64,000 nucleotides of DNA from JBCBCP01 sp038530575 (GCA_038530575.1 JBCBCP010000006.1:1-64000), one strand, 5' to 3'. Shown: positions 1 through 8,747, numbered from the stretch's first letter. Numbers and translations: made by a program. Notes: generated from the sequence alone by a model not told the origin.

Positions 1-788
1 CTTATGGCGTGATGGGCGGCTACATCGCCGCATCGGCCATAAGCCTTGGCCAACGTGCCGTTGATGATGTCGAGCCGGTCCATAAGGCCGTCCCGCTCCG
101 CAACCCCAGCCCCGCGAGCGCCGTACATGCCCACCGCGTGCACTTCGTCAATATAGGTCAGCGCGCCAAATTCGTCCGCCAGATCGCAGATTGCATCGAT
201 CGGGCCAAAATCGCCGTCCATGGAGTAAATCGACTCAAAGGCGATAAGCTTGGGCGTATCCGGATCGTCCGCCTCCAATAGCTCACGCAGGTGCGCAACG
301 TCGTTGTGCCGGAAGATACGCTTCGCCCCGCCGTTGCGGCGCACACCCTCGATCATCGAGGCGTGGTTCAACGCGTCGGAATAGATGATCAGGCCCGGGA
401 ACAGCTTTGGCAGCGTCGACAGTGTCGCGTCGTTAGCGATGTAGGCCGAGGTAAACAGCAGCGCGGCTTCCTTACCGTGCAGGTCCGACAGCTCCGCCTC
501 GAGCCGCTTGTGGTAGACCGTCGTGCCTGAAATGTTCCGCGTGCCGCCCGACCCCGCGCCTGTCGCATCAAGCGCCTCGTGCATCGCCGCAAGCACAACC
601 GGATGCTGACCCATGCCGAGGTAATCGTTGCCGCACCAGACAGTTATGTCTTTTTCATCCCCTTCTGGAGTGGTCCAGACGGCATGTGGAAACTGGCCTT
701 TGCGCCGCTCGATATCAATGAACGTGCGGTAGCGGCCTTCGTCGTGAAGGCGGTTCAGGGCATCGTCTAGCTTGGCGGTATAATCCAA
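1..788 (-). CDS. hemA: 5-aminolevulinate synthase, 3' part cut by window edge
   Basis: PLP enzyme that condenses glycine and succinyl-CoA to 5-aminolevulinate, the first step of alphaproteobacterial tetrapyrrole synthesis. About 262 codons are visible. The N-terminus reads LDYTAKLDDALNRLHDEGRY, then a glycine-rich substrate segment GAGSGGTRNISGT and IDEVHAVGMYG. The PLP lysine region is near the cut end (GTLAKAYG). I choose TTG at 788 as start because known ALAS proteins begin MDYN-like, an ACGGAG ribosome-binding site lies about 7 bases upstream, and no in-frame ATG fits. The C-terminus lies beyond base 1. It is divergent from the peptidase gene at 938. Identity is certain; the start is inferred. 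Confidence 0.93.
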   Translation of the reverse strand, partial: MDYTAKLDDALNRLHDEGRYRTFIDIERRKGQFPHAVWTTPEGDEKDITVWCGNDYLGMGQHPVVLAAMHEALDATGAGSGGTRNISGTTVYHKRLEAELSDLHGKEAALLFTSAYIANDATLSTLPKLFPGLIIYSDALNHASMIEGVRRNGGAKRIFRHNDVAHLRELLEADDPDTPKLIAFESIYSMDGDFGPIDAICDLADEFGALTYIDEVHAVGMYGARGAGVAERDGLMDRLDIINGTLAKAYGRCGDVAAHHAI

Positions 789-937
789 TGCTGGCTCCGT
801 TCGCTGGCGTCTTAGAATGATTATAGGCAGGGCGGGCGGCTTTCAACGCCGACCCGGCGGCCAAATGGCCGCAGGCGCGTCTGGAACTCGGAGCATGGCG
901 CCGATAGGTTACGCATCGGCACCTTTAGGAGACGCGC

Positions 938-2305
938 ATGCTCGACCCCGTTCTGACCCGTATCGACGATGACATCGACGCCGCACTTGAGCGGCTGATG
1001 GCGCTTTTGCGCATCCCGTCCATCTCGACCGACCCGGCTTATGCCGAGCATTGCCAGACCGCGGCGGACTGGCTGGTGGCGGATCTCCAAAGCCTCGGCG
1101 TGAACGCATCCAAGCGCGAAACGCCGGGCCATCCTATGGTGGTCGGACATGTTGAGGGTGATGGCCCGCACCTGCTCTTCTACGGCCACTACGACGTGCA
1201 ACCCGTTGACCCGCTGGAGCTGTGGGACCGCGACCCGTTCGACCCGGCGCTGGAGGATACGGACGCAGGCCGGGTGATCCGCGGGCGCGGCTCGTCCGAT
1301 GACAAGGGCCAGCTGATGACGTTCATCGAGGCGTGCCGCGCGTGGAAGGCCGAACATGGCACCCTGCCCTGCCGGATCACGTTCTTTTTCGAAGGCGAAG
1401 AAGAGTCCGGCTCGCCCTCGCTGGTTCCGTTCCTTGAAGCCAACAAGGACGAACTGCGCGCTGATATCGCGCTGATCTGCGACACGGGCCTTTTTGAATC
1501 GCGCGTTCCGGCCATTGTCACGATGCTCCGCGGCCTTTTGGGCGAAGAGGTGCACGTGACCGCGCCCGACAAGGATCTCCATTCGGGGATGTATGGCGGC
1601 ATTGCCATGAACCCCATCCGCGTGCTGACCAAGGTGCTGGCGGGGCTGCATGACGAGACGGGCCGCGTCACCGTGCCGGGTTTTTACGACGGTGTGGACG
1701 AGCTGCCCGAAGAGATGCGCCAGCAATGGCAGGGGCTGGCTTTCGATCACGCGGCCTTCCTTGGCGATGTCGGCCTATCGGTGCCCGCGGGCGAGCAGGA
1801 CCGCACGCCGATTGAGATGATCTGGTCGCGCCCGACCTGCGATGTGAACGGCATCTGGGGCGGCTATACGGGCGACGGGTTCAAGACTGTGCTGCCGTCT
1901 GAGGCCCATGCCAAGGTCAGCTTCCGCCTTGTCAGCCGGCAAGACCCTTTGGCCATTCGCGAGAGCTTTCGGGAGATGGTGCGCGCGGCAATCCCCGCCG
2001 ATTGCGAGGTCAGCTTTACCGGCCATGGCGCGGCACAGGCGGGGCAGTTCGACATCTCGGACCCCGCGTTCGAGCGCGCGCGTGCGGCACTTTCCGAAGA
2101 ATGGGGTCTGCCGGCGGCCTATATCGGCTGCGGCGGCTCGATCCCCATTGCCGGGCACTTTCAGGACATTGTCGGCATGACGCCGATGCTTGTGGGCTTT
2201 GGCAAGGACGATGACCAGATCCACTCGCCCAACGAAAAATATGATGTGGAGAGTTTTCACAGAGGCATCCGCAGCTGGGCGCGCATACTTCATGCCCTTG
2301 CGTGA
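938..2305 (+). CDS. M20 family metallopeptidase (dipeptidase-like)
   Basis: 455-residue zinc exopeptidase of the M20/ArgE-DapE-CPG2 superfamily, probably a cytosolic dipeptidase or amidohydrolase. Metal and catalytic residues are visible: HYDVQP (His84, Asp86), GRGSSDDKG (Asp121), FEGEEESGS (Glu154-156), DTG near 186, and a late HSPNEKY metal ligand. The lid domain falls in the middle, as usual. The start ATG follows AGGAGA at good spacing. No signal peptide is seen. The substrate cannot be deduced; neighbours give no pathway hint. A hydrolase gene follows 33 bases downstream, so the two may be co-transcribed. Confidence 0.9.
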   Translation: MLDPVLTRIDDDIDAALERLMALLRIPSISTDPAYAEHCQTAADWLVADLQSLGVNASKRETPGHPMVVGHVEGDGPHLLFYGHYDVQPVDPLELWDRDPFDPALEDTDAGRVIRGRGSSDDKGQLMTFIEACRAWKAEHGTLPCRITFFFEGEEESGSPSLVPFLEANKDELRADIALICDTGLFESRVPAIVTMLRGLLGEEVHVTAPDKDLHSGMYGGIAMNPIRVLTKVLAGLHDETGRVTVPGFYDGVDELPEEMRQQWQGLAFDHAAFLGDVGLSVPAGEQDRTPIEMIWSRPTCDVNGIWGGYTGDGFKTVLPSEAHAKVSFRLVSRQDPLAIRESFREMVRAAIPADCEVSFTGHGAAQAGQFDISDPAFERARAALSEEWGLPAAYIGCGGSIPIAGHFQDIVGMTPMLVGFGKDDDQIHSPNEKYDVESFHRGIRSWARILHALA

Positions 2306-2338
2306 CGGCGCAGAATTCGCCCGGAAGGCAATGACCGC

Positions 2339-3217
2339 ATGATATCCGGCTTTAATGAGCACATGGTCGAGGCAAATGGCCAAACCATCGCCTGCAGCAC
2401 AAGCGGCGGGACAGGCCCCGCGGTGCTGCTCCTGCACGGGTTTCCGCAGACCCGTGCGATGTGGCATAGCATTGCGCCCGCGCTTGCCGAACGGTTCACG
2501 GTCGTCGCTGCGGACCTGCGCGGGTATGGAGCGTCTTCCAAGCCGAGCGGCACTGAGCCCTATCGCTTTCGGCACATGGCGCAGGACATGGCGACGCTGA
2601 TGGCCGCGCTTGGGCATGACCGGTTTCACCTTGTGGGACATGACCGCGGCGCGCGCGTAGCGCACCGTCTGGCGCTGGATCACGGCGCGCGCGTTGCCAG
2701 TCTAACGCTGATGGACATCGTGCCGACGCACCTTCTGCTTACTGAGCTGCGGCACGAGGTGGCGCGGGCCTATTACCACTGGTTCTTCCTCGCCCAGCCC
2801 TACCCAAAGCCCGAACGCATGATCGGCGCGGATCCGGACGCCTATTTCGAAAGCCTTCTGGGCGCATGGGGCCCGGACGGACTGGCCGCGTTCCATCCAG
2901 ACGCCTTGGCCGCATACCGCGCCGCGTGGCGCCTGCCAGACACGATCCGCGGCATGTGTGCGGACTACCGCGCGGCGCTGGATCATGACGTGGTCGATGA
3001 TGCGGAGGATCTCGGCAGGCGTGTCGACTGCCCGGCGCTTGTTCTTTATGGTGCGAACGGGATCATGGCGCGGCAATTCGATGTGCCGGGCACCTGGGCG
3101 GACCGGCTGGCCGGTATGCGCAGCGCCGCCATCCCGGGCGGGCATTTCTTTCCCGACACCGCGCCTGTGGCTACGACCGAGGCGCTGCTTGCCTTTTTGG
3201 GAGAAAGCGAATTTTGA
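2339..3217 (+). CDS. alpha/beta hydrolase, haloacetate (fluoroacetate) dehalogenase-like
   Basis: 292 residues with an alpha/beta-hydrolase fold. The nucleophile elbow is GHDRGARVAHR (Asp102 nucleophile, Arg103 and Arg106). His147-Trp148 (YYHWFF), Tyr210 (CADYRA) and His269 (GGHFFP) follow. This set matches the fluoroacetate dehalogenases, where Asp attacks the C-halogen bond, the two arginines bind the carboxylate, and His/Trp/Tyr hold the halide. The same scaffold is also annotated as epoxide hydrolase, but the DRGxR pair favours haloacetate-type activity. The stop codon TGA lies inside the palindrome at 3207-3225. The second ATG at 2363 is an alternative start. Specificity is inference. 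Confidence 0.82.
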   Translation: MISGFNEHMVEANGQTIACSTSGGTGPAVLLLHGFPQTRAMWHSIAPALAERFTVVAADLRGYGASSKPSGTEPYRFRHMAQDMATLMAALGHDRFHLVGHDRGARVAHRLALDHGARVASLTLMDIVPTHLLLTELRHEVARAYYHWFFLAQPYPKPERMIGADPDAYFESLLGAWGPDGLAAFHPDALAAYRAAWRLPDTIRGMCADYRAALDHDVVDDAEDLGRRVDCPALVLYGANGIMARQFDVPGTWADRLAGMRSAAIPGGHFFPDTAPVATTEALLAFLGESEF

Positions 3218-3250
3218 AAATTCGCTGGCCCGCAATTCTTGAAGAATTGC
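3207..3250. repeat. tandem palindrome pair at convergent gene ends
   Basis: Two perfect 19-base palindromes lie 6 bases apart: GCGAATTTTGAAAATTCGC at 3207-3225 and GCAATTCTTGAAGAATTGC at 3232-3250. Each has 9-base arms around one central base. The first contains the stop codon of the upstream hydrolase; the pair ends just before the stop of the convergent glycosyltransferase. No T-tract follows on either strand, so this is not a canonical intrinsic terminator, although both arms would fold as RNA hairpins. It is the first of seven such clusters in the window. Confidence 0.85.
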
Positions 3251-3256
3251 AGCCCT

Positions 3257-4129
3257 CTAGAAGATACCGTTAAAGCGCTCTGGCAGCTGGTACTGCACCT
3301 TGTAATCGGGCCGGGCAAATTCGTAATAGCCTGTGGTGCCGCGGGGGCCAAAGCTGCGGTTCATGCGCTTGCGCACGTAACCAACGTCAAACCCCTCTTC
3401 CATTGGCATGTCCGCGAAGGCCTCGAACACGGCGCGGTCTTCGCCCCGTGCTTCCGCGAACCAATGCCGCCCTATCGCCGTGTCCTTGATCCCCGCGCCG
3501 ATGTCGGAAGTTACACCATTTCGGCGGTCCATCGCTTCGACATAGGCGCCAAAATCGGCAAATTTCAGGTGCATCAGATAAAGGAAATCGGGCGCATGCA
3601 GCTTGCCGTACTGGGTAAAGTGCCCCCCCCGCGCAATCTTGGTCGGTGCCGAGACGATGCAGGGTTTGGAATAGTGCGGCGCAAGGCGCACGTGGCGGCG
3701 CGGGCCGAGGATCATGTCCTCGGCGCTGTCGTGTTCCAGATCGATCCGGTGCAGCACCTCAAGGCCGACAGGGGTAAACACACGGTCCTCCGGCGCGCCC
3801 TCCAGCCATTCTTTTAGCGTCTTGCCTTCTTCGGGGTCCACGACGACCAGCTCGTCCACATCTCCGACGATCACGTGGCGGTAATAGCGGCGCAGGCCCC
3901 CCGTCAGGTTGTTCAGCAGGCCCCAACGTTTCACGTCGAAATTCTTGTGTGGATCGCCCGGAATGCCAATGACGTTGCACCCGGCGGCCAGTTCGGCCAC
4001 TTCGGTGCCGCGCCCGTGGTTGATGATATAGCAATTCTCGCGCCCGAACATCTCGCCGTAGTGGCGCAGCCAGGCGCGCAGGAAAAACGCATCGTCACGG
4101 ACCATCGTGACCACAGCGGCCAGTTGCAT
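3257..4129 (-). CDS. glycosyltransferase family 2-like protein (Glyco_tranf_2_4 type)
   Basis: 290 residues. The N-terminus MQLAAVVTMVRDDAFFLRAW and the DVDE metal-binding motif (Asp90, Asp92) are typical of short GT-A-like proteins found in roseobacter surface-polysaccharide loci, which act on nucleotide-sugar donors. I start at ATG 4129, preceded by GAGGTGAG; the open frame continues about 147 codons further upstream without protein-like character. The gene is divergent from the sulfotransferase-like ORF at 4302 and the pair may serve one surface glycan. Donor and acceptor are unknown. It ends convergently with the dehalogenase-like gene. Confidence 0.75.
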   Translation of the reverse strand: MQLAAVVTMVRDDAFFLRAWLRHYGEMFGRENCYIINHGRGTEVAELAAGCNVIGIPGDPHKNFDVKRWGLLNNLTGGLRRYYRHVIVGDVDELVVVDPEEGKTLKEWLEGAPEDRVFTPVGLEVLHRIDLEHDSAEDMILGPRRHVRLAPHYSKPCIVSAPTKIARGGHFTQYGKLHAPDFLYLMHLKFADFGAYVEAMDRRNGVTSDIGAGIKDTAIGRHWFAEARGEDRAVFEAFADMPMEEGFDVGYVRKRMNRSFGPRGTTGYYEFARPDYKVQYQLPERFNGIF

Positions 4130-4301
4130 AATGCTCACCTCTTCACGCGGCGTAATCGGTACGCCTTGCGCCGCACCATAAACGACGCTTTTCTGACGCG
4201 GAATCGTTAATTTCGAGGGTATTGCCCTGCTTCCCCCTGACTTTGCCCGGACCGGACTGCTGATCCAGCGCCCCAGTGACACGCCCATCAAGCGTATCAA
4301 C

Positions 4302-4973
4302 GTGCTGGGCGAGCGCTCTTCGGGGACGAATTTCGTCAAGCGGCTGATCGGGCAGAATTCGGCCCTCAGGCCTGTGGAGCTATTGGGGTGGAAGCACGGC
4401 TTTCCGCAAGCGGTCGCCATTCCGCCAGATATCGCAGTGGTGCTGTGCGTGCGGCAGGCGGAGGATTGGGCGCGGTCGATGTTTGCCAAGCCCTGGCACA
4501 CCAGCCCCGAGATGCAGGCCTTGCCCTTTTCGGAGTTCATCCGCGCCCCATGGGATACGCGGTTGGACAAGATGCGGTATTTCGAGGGGATCGGCTTGCC
4601 CGCCGCGCAGGGCCAGCCGTTGCAGTTGGACCGTCATCCGCTGACCGGCGCGCGCTTTGAGAACCTTTTCGCCCTGCGCCAGGCCAAACTGGCAGGGCTT
4701 TTGAGCTATCTTGCGCGGGACTGCACGGTTGTCCTGTGCCGCATGGAGGAAGCACAAGCGGACCCGGAAGGCTTTCTGAGACGCGTTCTGGAGCCGCTGG
4801 GCGTTGCGCCAAACGCACCGTTCAAGCCAGTGGTGAAACGGCTTGGCTCGCGTTTTGCCCCGGCTGTGGCGAGCCGCCCCGCCCTTCCCGCTGAAATGAG
4901 CGCCGCGGACCGTGCATTCATGGCCGCGCAGCTTGATCCAGCGCAGGAAACTGCGCTCGGCTACAGCCGCTGA
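4302..4973 (+). CDS. sulfotransferase-like P-loop protein, start uncertain
   Basis: At least 223 residues. The opening VLGERSSGTNFVKRLI resembles the PAPS 5'-phosphosulfate loop of sulfotransferases, followed by a WKHGFP segment and a VVLCVRQAEDWARSM strand-helix like the 3'-phosphate-binding region. The only canonical start in frame is GTG 4302, which sits immediately in front of the P-loop and has no clear ribosome-binding site. The frame is open back to 4197 and the translated upstream stretch (KRIN before VLGE) looks coding. A CTG at 4227 has GAGG in front of it. The true start is therefore probably upstream and non-canonical. It is divergent from the glycosyltransferase at 4129. Confidence 0.6.
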   Translation: MLGERSSGTNFVKRLIGQNSALRPVELLGWKHGFPQAVAIPPDIAVVLCVRQAEDWARSMFAKPWHTSPEMQALPFSEFIRAPWDTRLDKMRYFEGIGLPAAQGQPLQLDRHPLTGARFENLFALRQAKLAGLLSYLARDCTVVLCRMEEAQADPEGFLRRVLEPLGVAPNAPFKPVVKRLGSRFAPAVASRPALPAEMSAADRAFMAAQLDPAQETALGYSR

Positions 4974-5044
4974 GTGCAGCGGCCGAATAGCCAAACGTCT
5001 GAACCGATAACTCCAGCGGGCATCGATGCAGTCACACAGGCGCC

Positions 5045-5072
5045 AAAAGAAAAAGGCCTCCCGCAGGAGACC
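5045..5072 (-). terminator. intrinsic terminator after tRNA-Asp
   Basis: On the minus strand a 7-bp stem GGTCTCC/GGAGGCC (one wobble pair) with a 4-base loop is followed by TTTTTCTTTT. It lies 15 bases beyond the 3' end of tRNA-Asp. Read on the plus strand the same stem is followed by CTTTT, so it may also stop the sulfotransferase-like gene. Confidence 0.8.
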
Positions 5073-5087
5073 CTTTTGAAGCAGCAG

Positions 5088-5164
5088 TGGCGCGGTTGAC
5101 GGGGCTCGAACCCGCGACCCCCGGCGTGACAGGCCGGTACTCTAACCAACTGAGCTACAACCGC
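5088..5164 (-). tRNA. tRNA-Asp (GTC)
   Basis: 77-nt cloverleaf. The 7-bp acceptor stem GCGGTTG/CAACCGC, D-arm GCTCAGTTGGTTAGAGT, anticodon loop CTGTCAC with GTC, T-arm GGGTTCGAGCCCC and an encoded CCA end are all visible. It decodes aspartate codons. Confidence 0.97.
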
Positions 5165-5237
5165 CCGCTGCGTTTGGGCGTAATATGGGCGGGGCGCTGG
5201 GGCGTCAAGCACTCAATGCAGCCCAGAGGGGCAAAAT

Positions 5238-6176
5238 TTACACGCTCTTGGTTCGTTCGGCGCGGAAGGCGACGTACAGTCCTGCTGCGATAACCAATGC
5301 AGCACCCGAAACGACATATGCAGTCGGCATTTCGGCAAAGAACAGCCAGCCCCAAAGGGTCGCGTAAAGGAGCAGAGTGTATTCAAATGGGGCGACCGTC
5401 GCGGCGCGGCTGAGGCGATAGGCTTGCGACATGGTGTAGCCGATGCAGGCCGAAAGCCCGCCCAGACCGATCAGCACCGCCCAATCACCCGGCGGTGGCC
5501 ACGTCCAGGCGCGCAACAGAAACTGCACAGGTGCTGACTGCCCGTCTGCCAGATAGCGACCGTCGCCCGCGACAACGAAAAAGGCAAGGCTGCTTAGGAT
5601 GAACGCGCTTTGCAGGTAGATTGCCATGGCCGACGCGCGGCTTTGCCCGCCCAGCTTGCGGGTCAGCACTGACATCCCCGCATAGCCGGCGGCCGCGATA
5701 AGCGGCAGCACGGTCGCCCAGCCCGCAGCAATGTCCTGGCCCGAGACTTGCGGCCAAAGCATTACCAGAACCCCGCCAAAGCCGAACAGAACGGCCGCCG
5801 CCCGGCGTGGACCAACCCATTCGCCGAGCACCGGGCCCGACAAGACGGTGATCAGCAGCGGTGCGATGAAGTAAAGCGCGGTTGCGGTCGCAAGGGGCAT
5901 GGCGACGATGGCCGCATAAAAAGACAGGTTAGCCACAACGACAAGCACGGCACGCAGGACATGCAGACCGGGGCGGGCTGTGCGCAGAAGCGAAAAGCCC
6001 CCTTCAAGCCGGAGCACGACAAATGAGAAGAAGAGCCCGATGCCGTTGCGGACGAACACAATCTGATGCAGCGCATAATCACCCGACAGCGCCTTGATCA
6101 GCAGGTCATTAACCGAGATGAACAGCATCCCGGCCATCATGAAAAAGATGCCGATGCGGCCTGAGTCTTGGGTCAT
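5238..6176 (-). CDS. EamA/DMT family permease
   Basis: 312 residues with about ten hydrophobic segments in two EamA repeats (roughly residues 5-140 and 150-300), the standard drug/metabolite transporter size and layout, located in the inner membrane. Repeat features include FVRNGIGLFFS early and YTLLLYATLWGWLFFAEMP near the end, a typical second-repeat signature. Substrate unknown; the family exports or imports amino acids, S-adenosylmethionine, guanidinium and others. The start at 6176 has only a weak ribosome-binding site. The upstream gene on the same strand is the pirin, separated by a palindrome cluster. Confidence 0.9.
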   Translation of the reverse strand: MTQDSGRIGIFFMMAGMLFISVNDLLIKALSGDYALHQIVFVRNGIGLFFSFVVLRLEGGFSLLRTARPGLHVLRAVLVVVANLSFYAAIVAMPLATATALYFIAPLLITVLSGPVLGEWVGPRRAAAVLFGFGGVLVMLWPQVSGQDIAAGWATVLPLIAAAGYAGMSVLTRKLGGQSRASAMAIYLQSAFILSSLAFFVVAGDGRYLADGQSAPVQFLLRAWTWPPPGDWAVLIGLGGLSACIGYTMSQAYRLSRAATVAPFEYTLLLYATLWGWLFFAEMPTAYVVSGAALVIAAGLYVAFRAERTKSV

Positions 6177-6266
6177 GCGTCGTGGGTCATGGACGGCGGC
6201 GCGTTTGAGTCATTGCGCCGCGATAGCGGAACGCGCCGCGCGGCTCAATGCTGTGCACGGCGCGAT

Positions 6267-6338
6267 GTCAAATCTTAAAGATTTGACGAGGATCGATCCT
6301 TGCAAGGATCGATGACGTGCAATCCTTCAAAGGATTGC
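6267..6338. repeat. tandem palindrome triplet between pirin and EamA genes
   Basis: Three palindromes lie in 72 bases: a 21-mer at 6267-6287 (10-base arms around one A, core ATCTTAAAGAT), a perfect 22-mer at 6292-6313 (core GATCCTTGCAAGGATC), and GCAATCCTTCAAAGGATTGC at 6319-6338. They follow the stop of the pirin gene on the minus strand and share the CTT-n-AAG centre with the other clusters. There is no T-tract. Confidence 0.85.
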
Positions 6339-6348
6339 CGGGACATGT

Positions 6349-7287
6349 TCACTTCTCGGGCAGCGGGATGAACTCGTGATCGTCACCGGGCGGCAGCTGG
6401 AAACGGCCGTGCGCCCAGTCGCCCGCCCGCCAAGCCTCCTTAGCCGCGTCGATGCGATCCTTAGAGCTTGCCACGAAGTTCCACCAGATGTGGCGCGGGC
6501 CGCCAAGGGTCTCCCCGCCCAGAAGCATGAGGCGCGCGCCTTGATCGCCTGCTTTGAGGCTGATGCGATCGCCGGGGCGAAAGACCATCATTTGGCCCGC
6601 CTCAAAGGTGTCGCCCGCCACGGTGATGGACCCTTGGGTGACGTACACGCCCCGGTCCTCGTGGTTGTCGGGCAAGGGAATGGACGCACCGGCTTCGAGG
6701 ATCGCGTCGGCGTAGAACATCTCTGAAAACGTGCTGACCGGCGCCGTTTCCCCCCAAGCGGTGCCAAGAATCATGCGGACCTGTTTGCCCTCCCCTTCCA
6801 GTTCGGGCAGCGTCTCCTTCGGCGCGTGTTCGAAAGCCGCGGGGGCGTCCTCGTGTTCTTCCGGCAGAGCGACCCAGGTCTGGATGCCGAAAAGGCTGTG
6901 CGGGTTCTTTCGCACCTCACCATCCGCGCGCTCGGAATGGGTGATGCCGTGACCTGCGACCATCCAGTTCACTGCGCCGGGCTCGATCCAGCTGTCGGTG
7001 CCAAGGCTGTCGCGGTGGTGGATCTTGCCCTTGTAAAGATAGGTCACCGTGGCCAGACCGATATGCGGGTGCGGGCGCACGTCGATGCCCTTGCCGGTCA
7101 CGAATTCGGCGGGGCCCATCTGGTCAAAGAAGATGAAGGGGCCGACCATCTGGCGTTTTGGCGCGGGCAGCGCGCGGCGCACCTCAAACCCGCCCAGATC
7201 ACGCGCCCGGGGAACAATAACGGTCTCAATGGCGTCGACGGCATCCCCGATGGGGCAATCAGGGTCGAGGGCGGGGTTCCAGCTCAT
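6349..7287 (-). CDS. pirin family protein (bicupin)
   Basis: 312-residue cupin-superfamily protein. The N-terminal cupin carries the pirin metal site: RPHPHIGLATVTY (two His) and HGITHSER (third His), with a conserved Glu after it. The C-terminal cupin spans roughly residues 185-290. Family members act as quercetinases or as redox-sensing regulators, so the function here is open. ATG 7287 is preceded by AAAGG. The protein is likely cytosolic. It ends 10 bases from the palindrome triplet. Confidence 0.92.
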   Translation of the reverse strand: MSWNPALDPDCPIGDAVDAIETVIVPRARDLGGFEVRRALPAPKRQMVGPFIFFDQMGPAEFVTGKGIDVRPHPHIGLATVTYLYKGKIHHRDSLGTDSWIEPGAVNWMVAGHGITHSERADGEVRKNPHSLFGIQTWVALPEEHEDAPAAFEHAPKETLPELEGEGKQVRMILGTAWGETAPVSTFSEMFYADAILEAGASIPLPDNHEDRGVYVTQGSITVAGDTFEAGQMMVFRPGDRISLKAGDQGARLMLLGGETLGGPRHIWWNFVASSKDRIDAAKEAWRAGDWAHGRFQLPPGDDHEFIPLPEK

Positions 7288-7401
7288 GGTGCAGGCCTTT
7301 CGCGTATCTTGTGGCGTTGGCCAAAAGATGGTGCGGCGCCTTCAGAATGCCAACTGCACAGGACGGCACGCCCGCTCTGCGCAGATGCGCAGATCGCAGC
7401 A

Positions 7402-7644
7402 TTACGCCTGCTGTGCCAGGCTGGCCGCGGTACGCTCCATGTCTGCTGCCATCAGAATTAGGCGCGCGACCTGCTTGGCCTGTTCAGAGCGCGCGAGCTC
7501 ATAAGCAGCAAACTCGAGCAAGGGTGCGGCCGCCTTCAGCGCAGCGGCCGTGCGTTCGTTCGCGGGCATCTGCGTGAGGCGCGCCAGGACGGCACGTATG
7601 TCAGGCGGGAACTCGCGTTGGTCAAAAAGCGGCAGATCGGTCAT
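7402..7644 (-). CDS. small conserved-looking hypothetical protein
   Basis: 80 residues beginning MTDLPLFDQREFPPDIRAVL, mostly amphipathic helix with many Ala/Leu/Glu and no Cys, membrane segment or recognised motif. I prefer ATG 7644 to the upstream ATG 7719 because the extra residues (Arg/Thr-rich) do not look coding; neither has a strong ribosome-binding site. It sits between the LuxR gene and the pirin on the same strand. Function unknown. Confidence 0.5.
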   Translation of the reverse strand: MTDLPLFDQREFPPDIRAVLARLTQMPANERTAAALKAAAPLLEFAAYELARSEQAKQVARLILMAADMERTAASLAQQA

Positions 7645-7770
7645 GCGGGCGGTCTCAAAGCTGGTGGCGTGGGTAACGGTTGGTACGCGCCATATGCGGC
7701 GCGTTGACGTGAACGTCATGTCACGGAGTTACGCCACATGCTGTGATTGCAGGTCCGGTAGACGGGACCG

Positions 7771-8556
7771 TCAGGGGAGGATCAAACCTGCGCCCAGCCC
7801 CTCGATCGCGGCGGTGGTCCGGTCACGCGTTCCCAGTTTGTCATAAACCCGGCGCATCAATGTATCGACCGTGTGGGGCGACAGGCCAAGGATGTCGGCG
7901 ATGACCGAGTTCGACTTGCCACGCGCAATCCACTGCAACACATCGCGTTCGCGCGGGGACAGGGCCGGAGCATCCGCGGCCTTTGACGTCAAAGCGCAAT
8001 ACCGGATATGCGCGGCCTGCGCGGCAAACTGATATTCCAGAATGTCGGCGGCGCCGGGCGGCGCGGCCTCTGGCGCAAAGCCCAGCCCGACATAGCCATT
8101 GCGAAAGCCGGGGCCAAAGACTTGAAAGGCCAACCCATTGCCCAGCCGCGCCGCCTCCATCCGGGCAAGATATACGTTCTGTTCAGCACTCAGCGTCACC
8201 AATTGCGGAATTTCGGACCACAAGAACGGCCGTGTTTCACGCATGGCAAGATCGGTGATCGGGTCCACAAGAAACAGCTTTTCACGGATATATTCACAAA
8301 CCCAACGCTGATCGAACCCGTCGGCGGCCACGGTCACAGCCCCGCTTGGTGCATCGCCACCGCCGATATGGTGGTAACTGATCTTATCGAAGCCCTGACT
8401 GTGAAAGTAGCCGCGCATCAGCGCCCAGAGCGCCTCGGTGGACGGGCTGGCGTCGATATCCTGCAGAAGCGCGCGCACCGGGCTATAAAGCCACGCAAAT
8501 CTTGTAGCGTCGATCACGTGCCATGATCCGCCTTTCCCCTGCGCGCGGCGCGACAT
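7771..8556 (-). CDS. LuxR family transcriptional regulator with autoinducer-binding-like domain
   Basis: About 260 residues. The N-terminal two thirds resemble an autoinducer-binding domain (FDKISYHHIGG, QRWVCEYIREKLFLVDPI, RPFLWSEI with the conserved Trp). The C-terminus is a LuxR/GerE helix-turn-helix: LSPRERDVLQWIARGKSNSVIADILGLS split by the usual spacing, then TVDTLMRRVYDKLGTRDR. No luxI-type synthase is in the window, so it is a solo. Start candidates are ATG 8568, ATG 8556 and GTG 8517; the last has the best ribosome-binding sequence (AAAGGCGGA) and gives a typical 248 residues. It is divergent from the Anbu operon, which it may control. Confidence 0.85.
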   Translation of the reverse strand: MSRRAQGKGGSWHVIDATRFAWLYSPVRALLQDIDASPSTEALWALMRGYFHSQGFDKISYHHIGGGDAPSGAVTVAADGFDQRWVCEYIREKLFLVDPITDLAMRETRPFLWSEIPQLVTLSAEQNVYLARMEAARLGNGLAFQVFGPGFRNGYVGLGFAPEAAPPGAADILEYQFAAQAAHIRYCALTSKAADAPALSPRERDVLQWIARGKSNSVIADILGLSPHTVDTLMRRVYDKLGTRDRTTAAIEGLGAGLILP

Positions 8557-8673
8557 TTCCCCCGGCATCGAGTGTACCACATGCGAGTGGAGTCTATGCG
8601 AAAAAGCCTGTTCGCAAGTGCCACTTTTTTGAGCGCGGTCCTGCCCGATGCAAGCATTTCGGGCGCACCGGTT

Positions 8674-8695
8674 GAAGTTCGGGCAAAGAAGTTCG
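8674..8695 (+). promoter_or_regulatory. direct repeat GAAGTTCG x2 upstream of the Anbu operon
   Basis: GAAGTTCG occurs at 8674-8681 and 8688-8695, a 14-base period, about 55-75 bases before the first gene of the operon. It lies in the divergent LuxR/CP-ATP-grasp intergenic region. A role as regulator site is inference only. Confidence 0.3.
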
Positions 8696-8747
8696 TACCT
8701 TATAACCACGTTTCGACTTTCGTGCGTGACAGGAGCTGACACACCAC

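Noticed and set aside
821..1750. 309-residue open frame on the minus strand opposite the M20 peptidase
   Set aside because: His/Arg/Ala-rich shadow of a clear peptidase gene; high-G+C antisense frames are routinely open.
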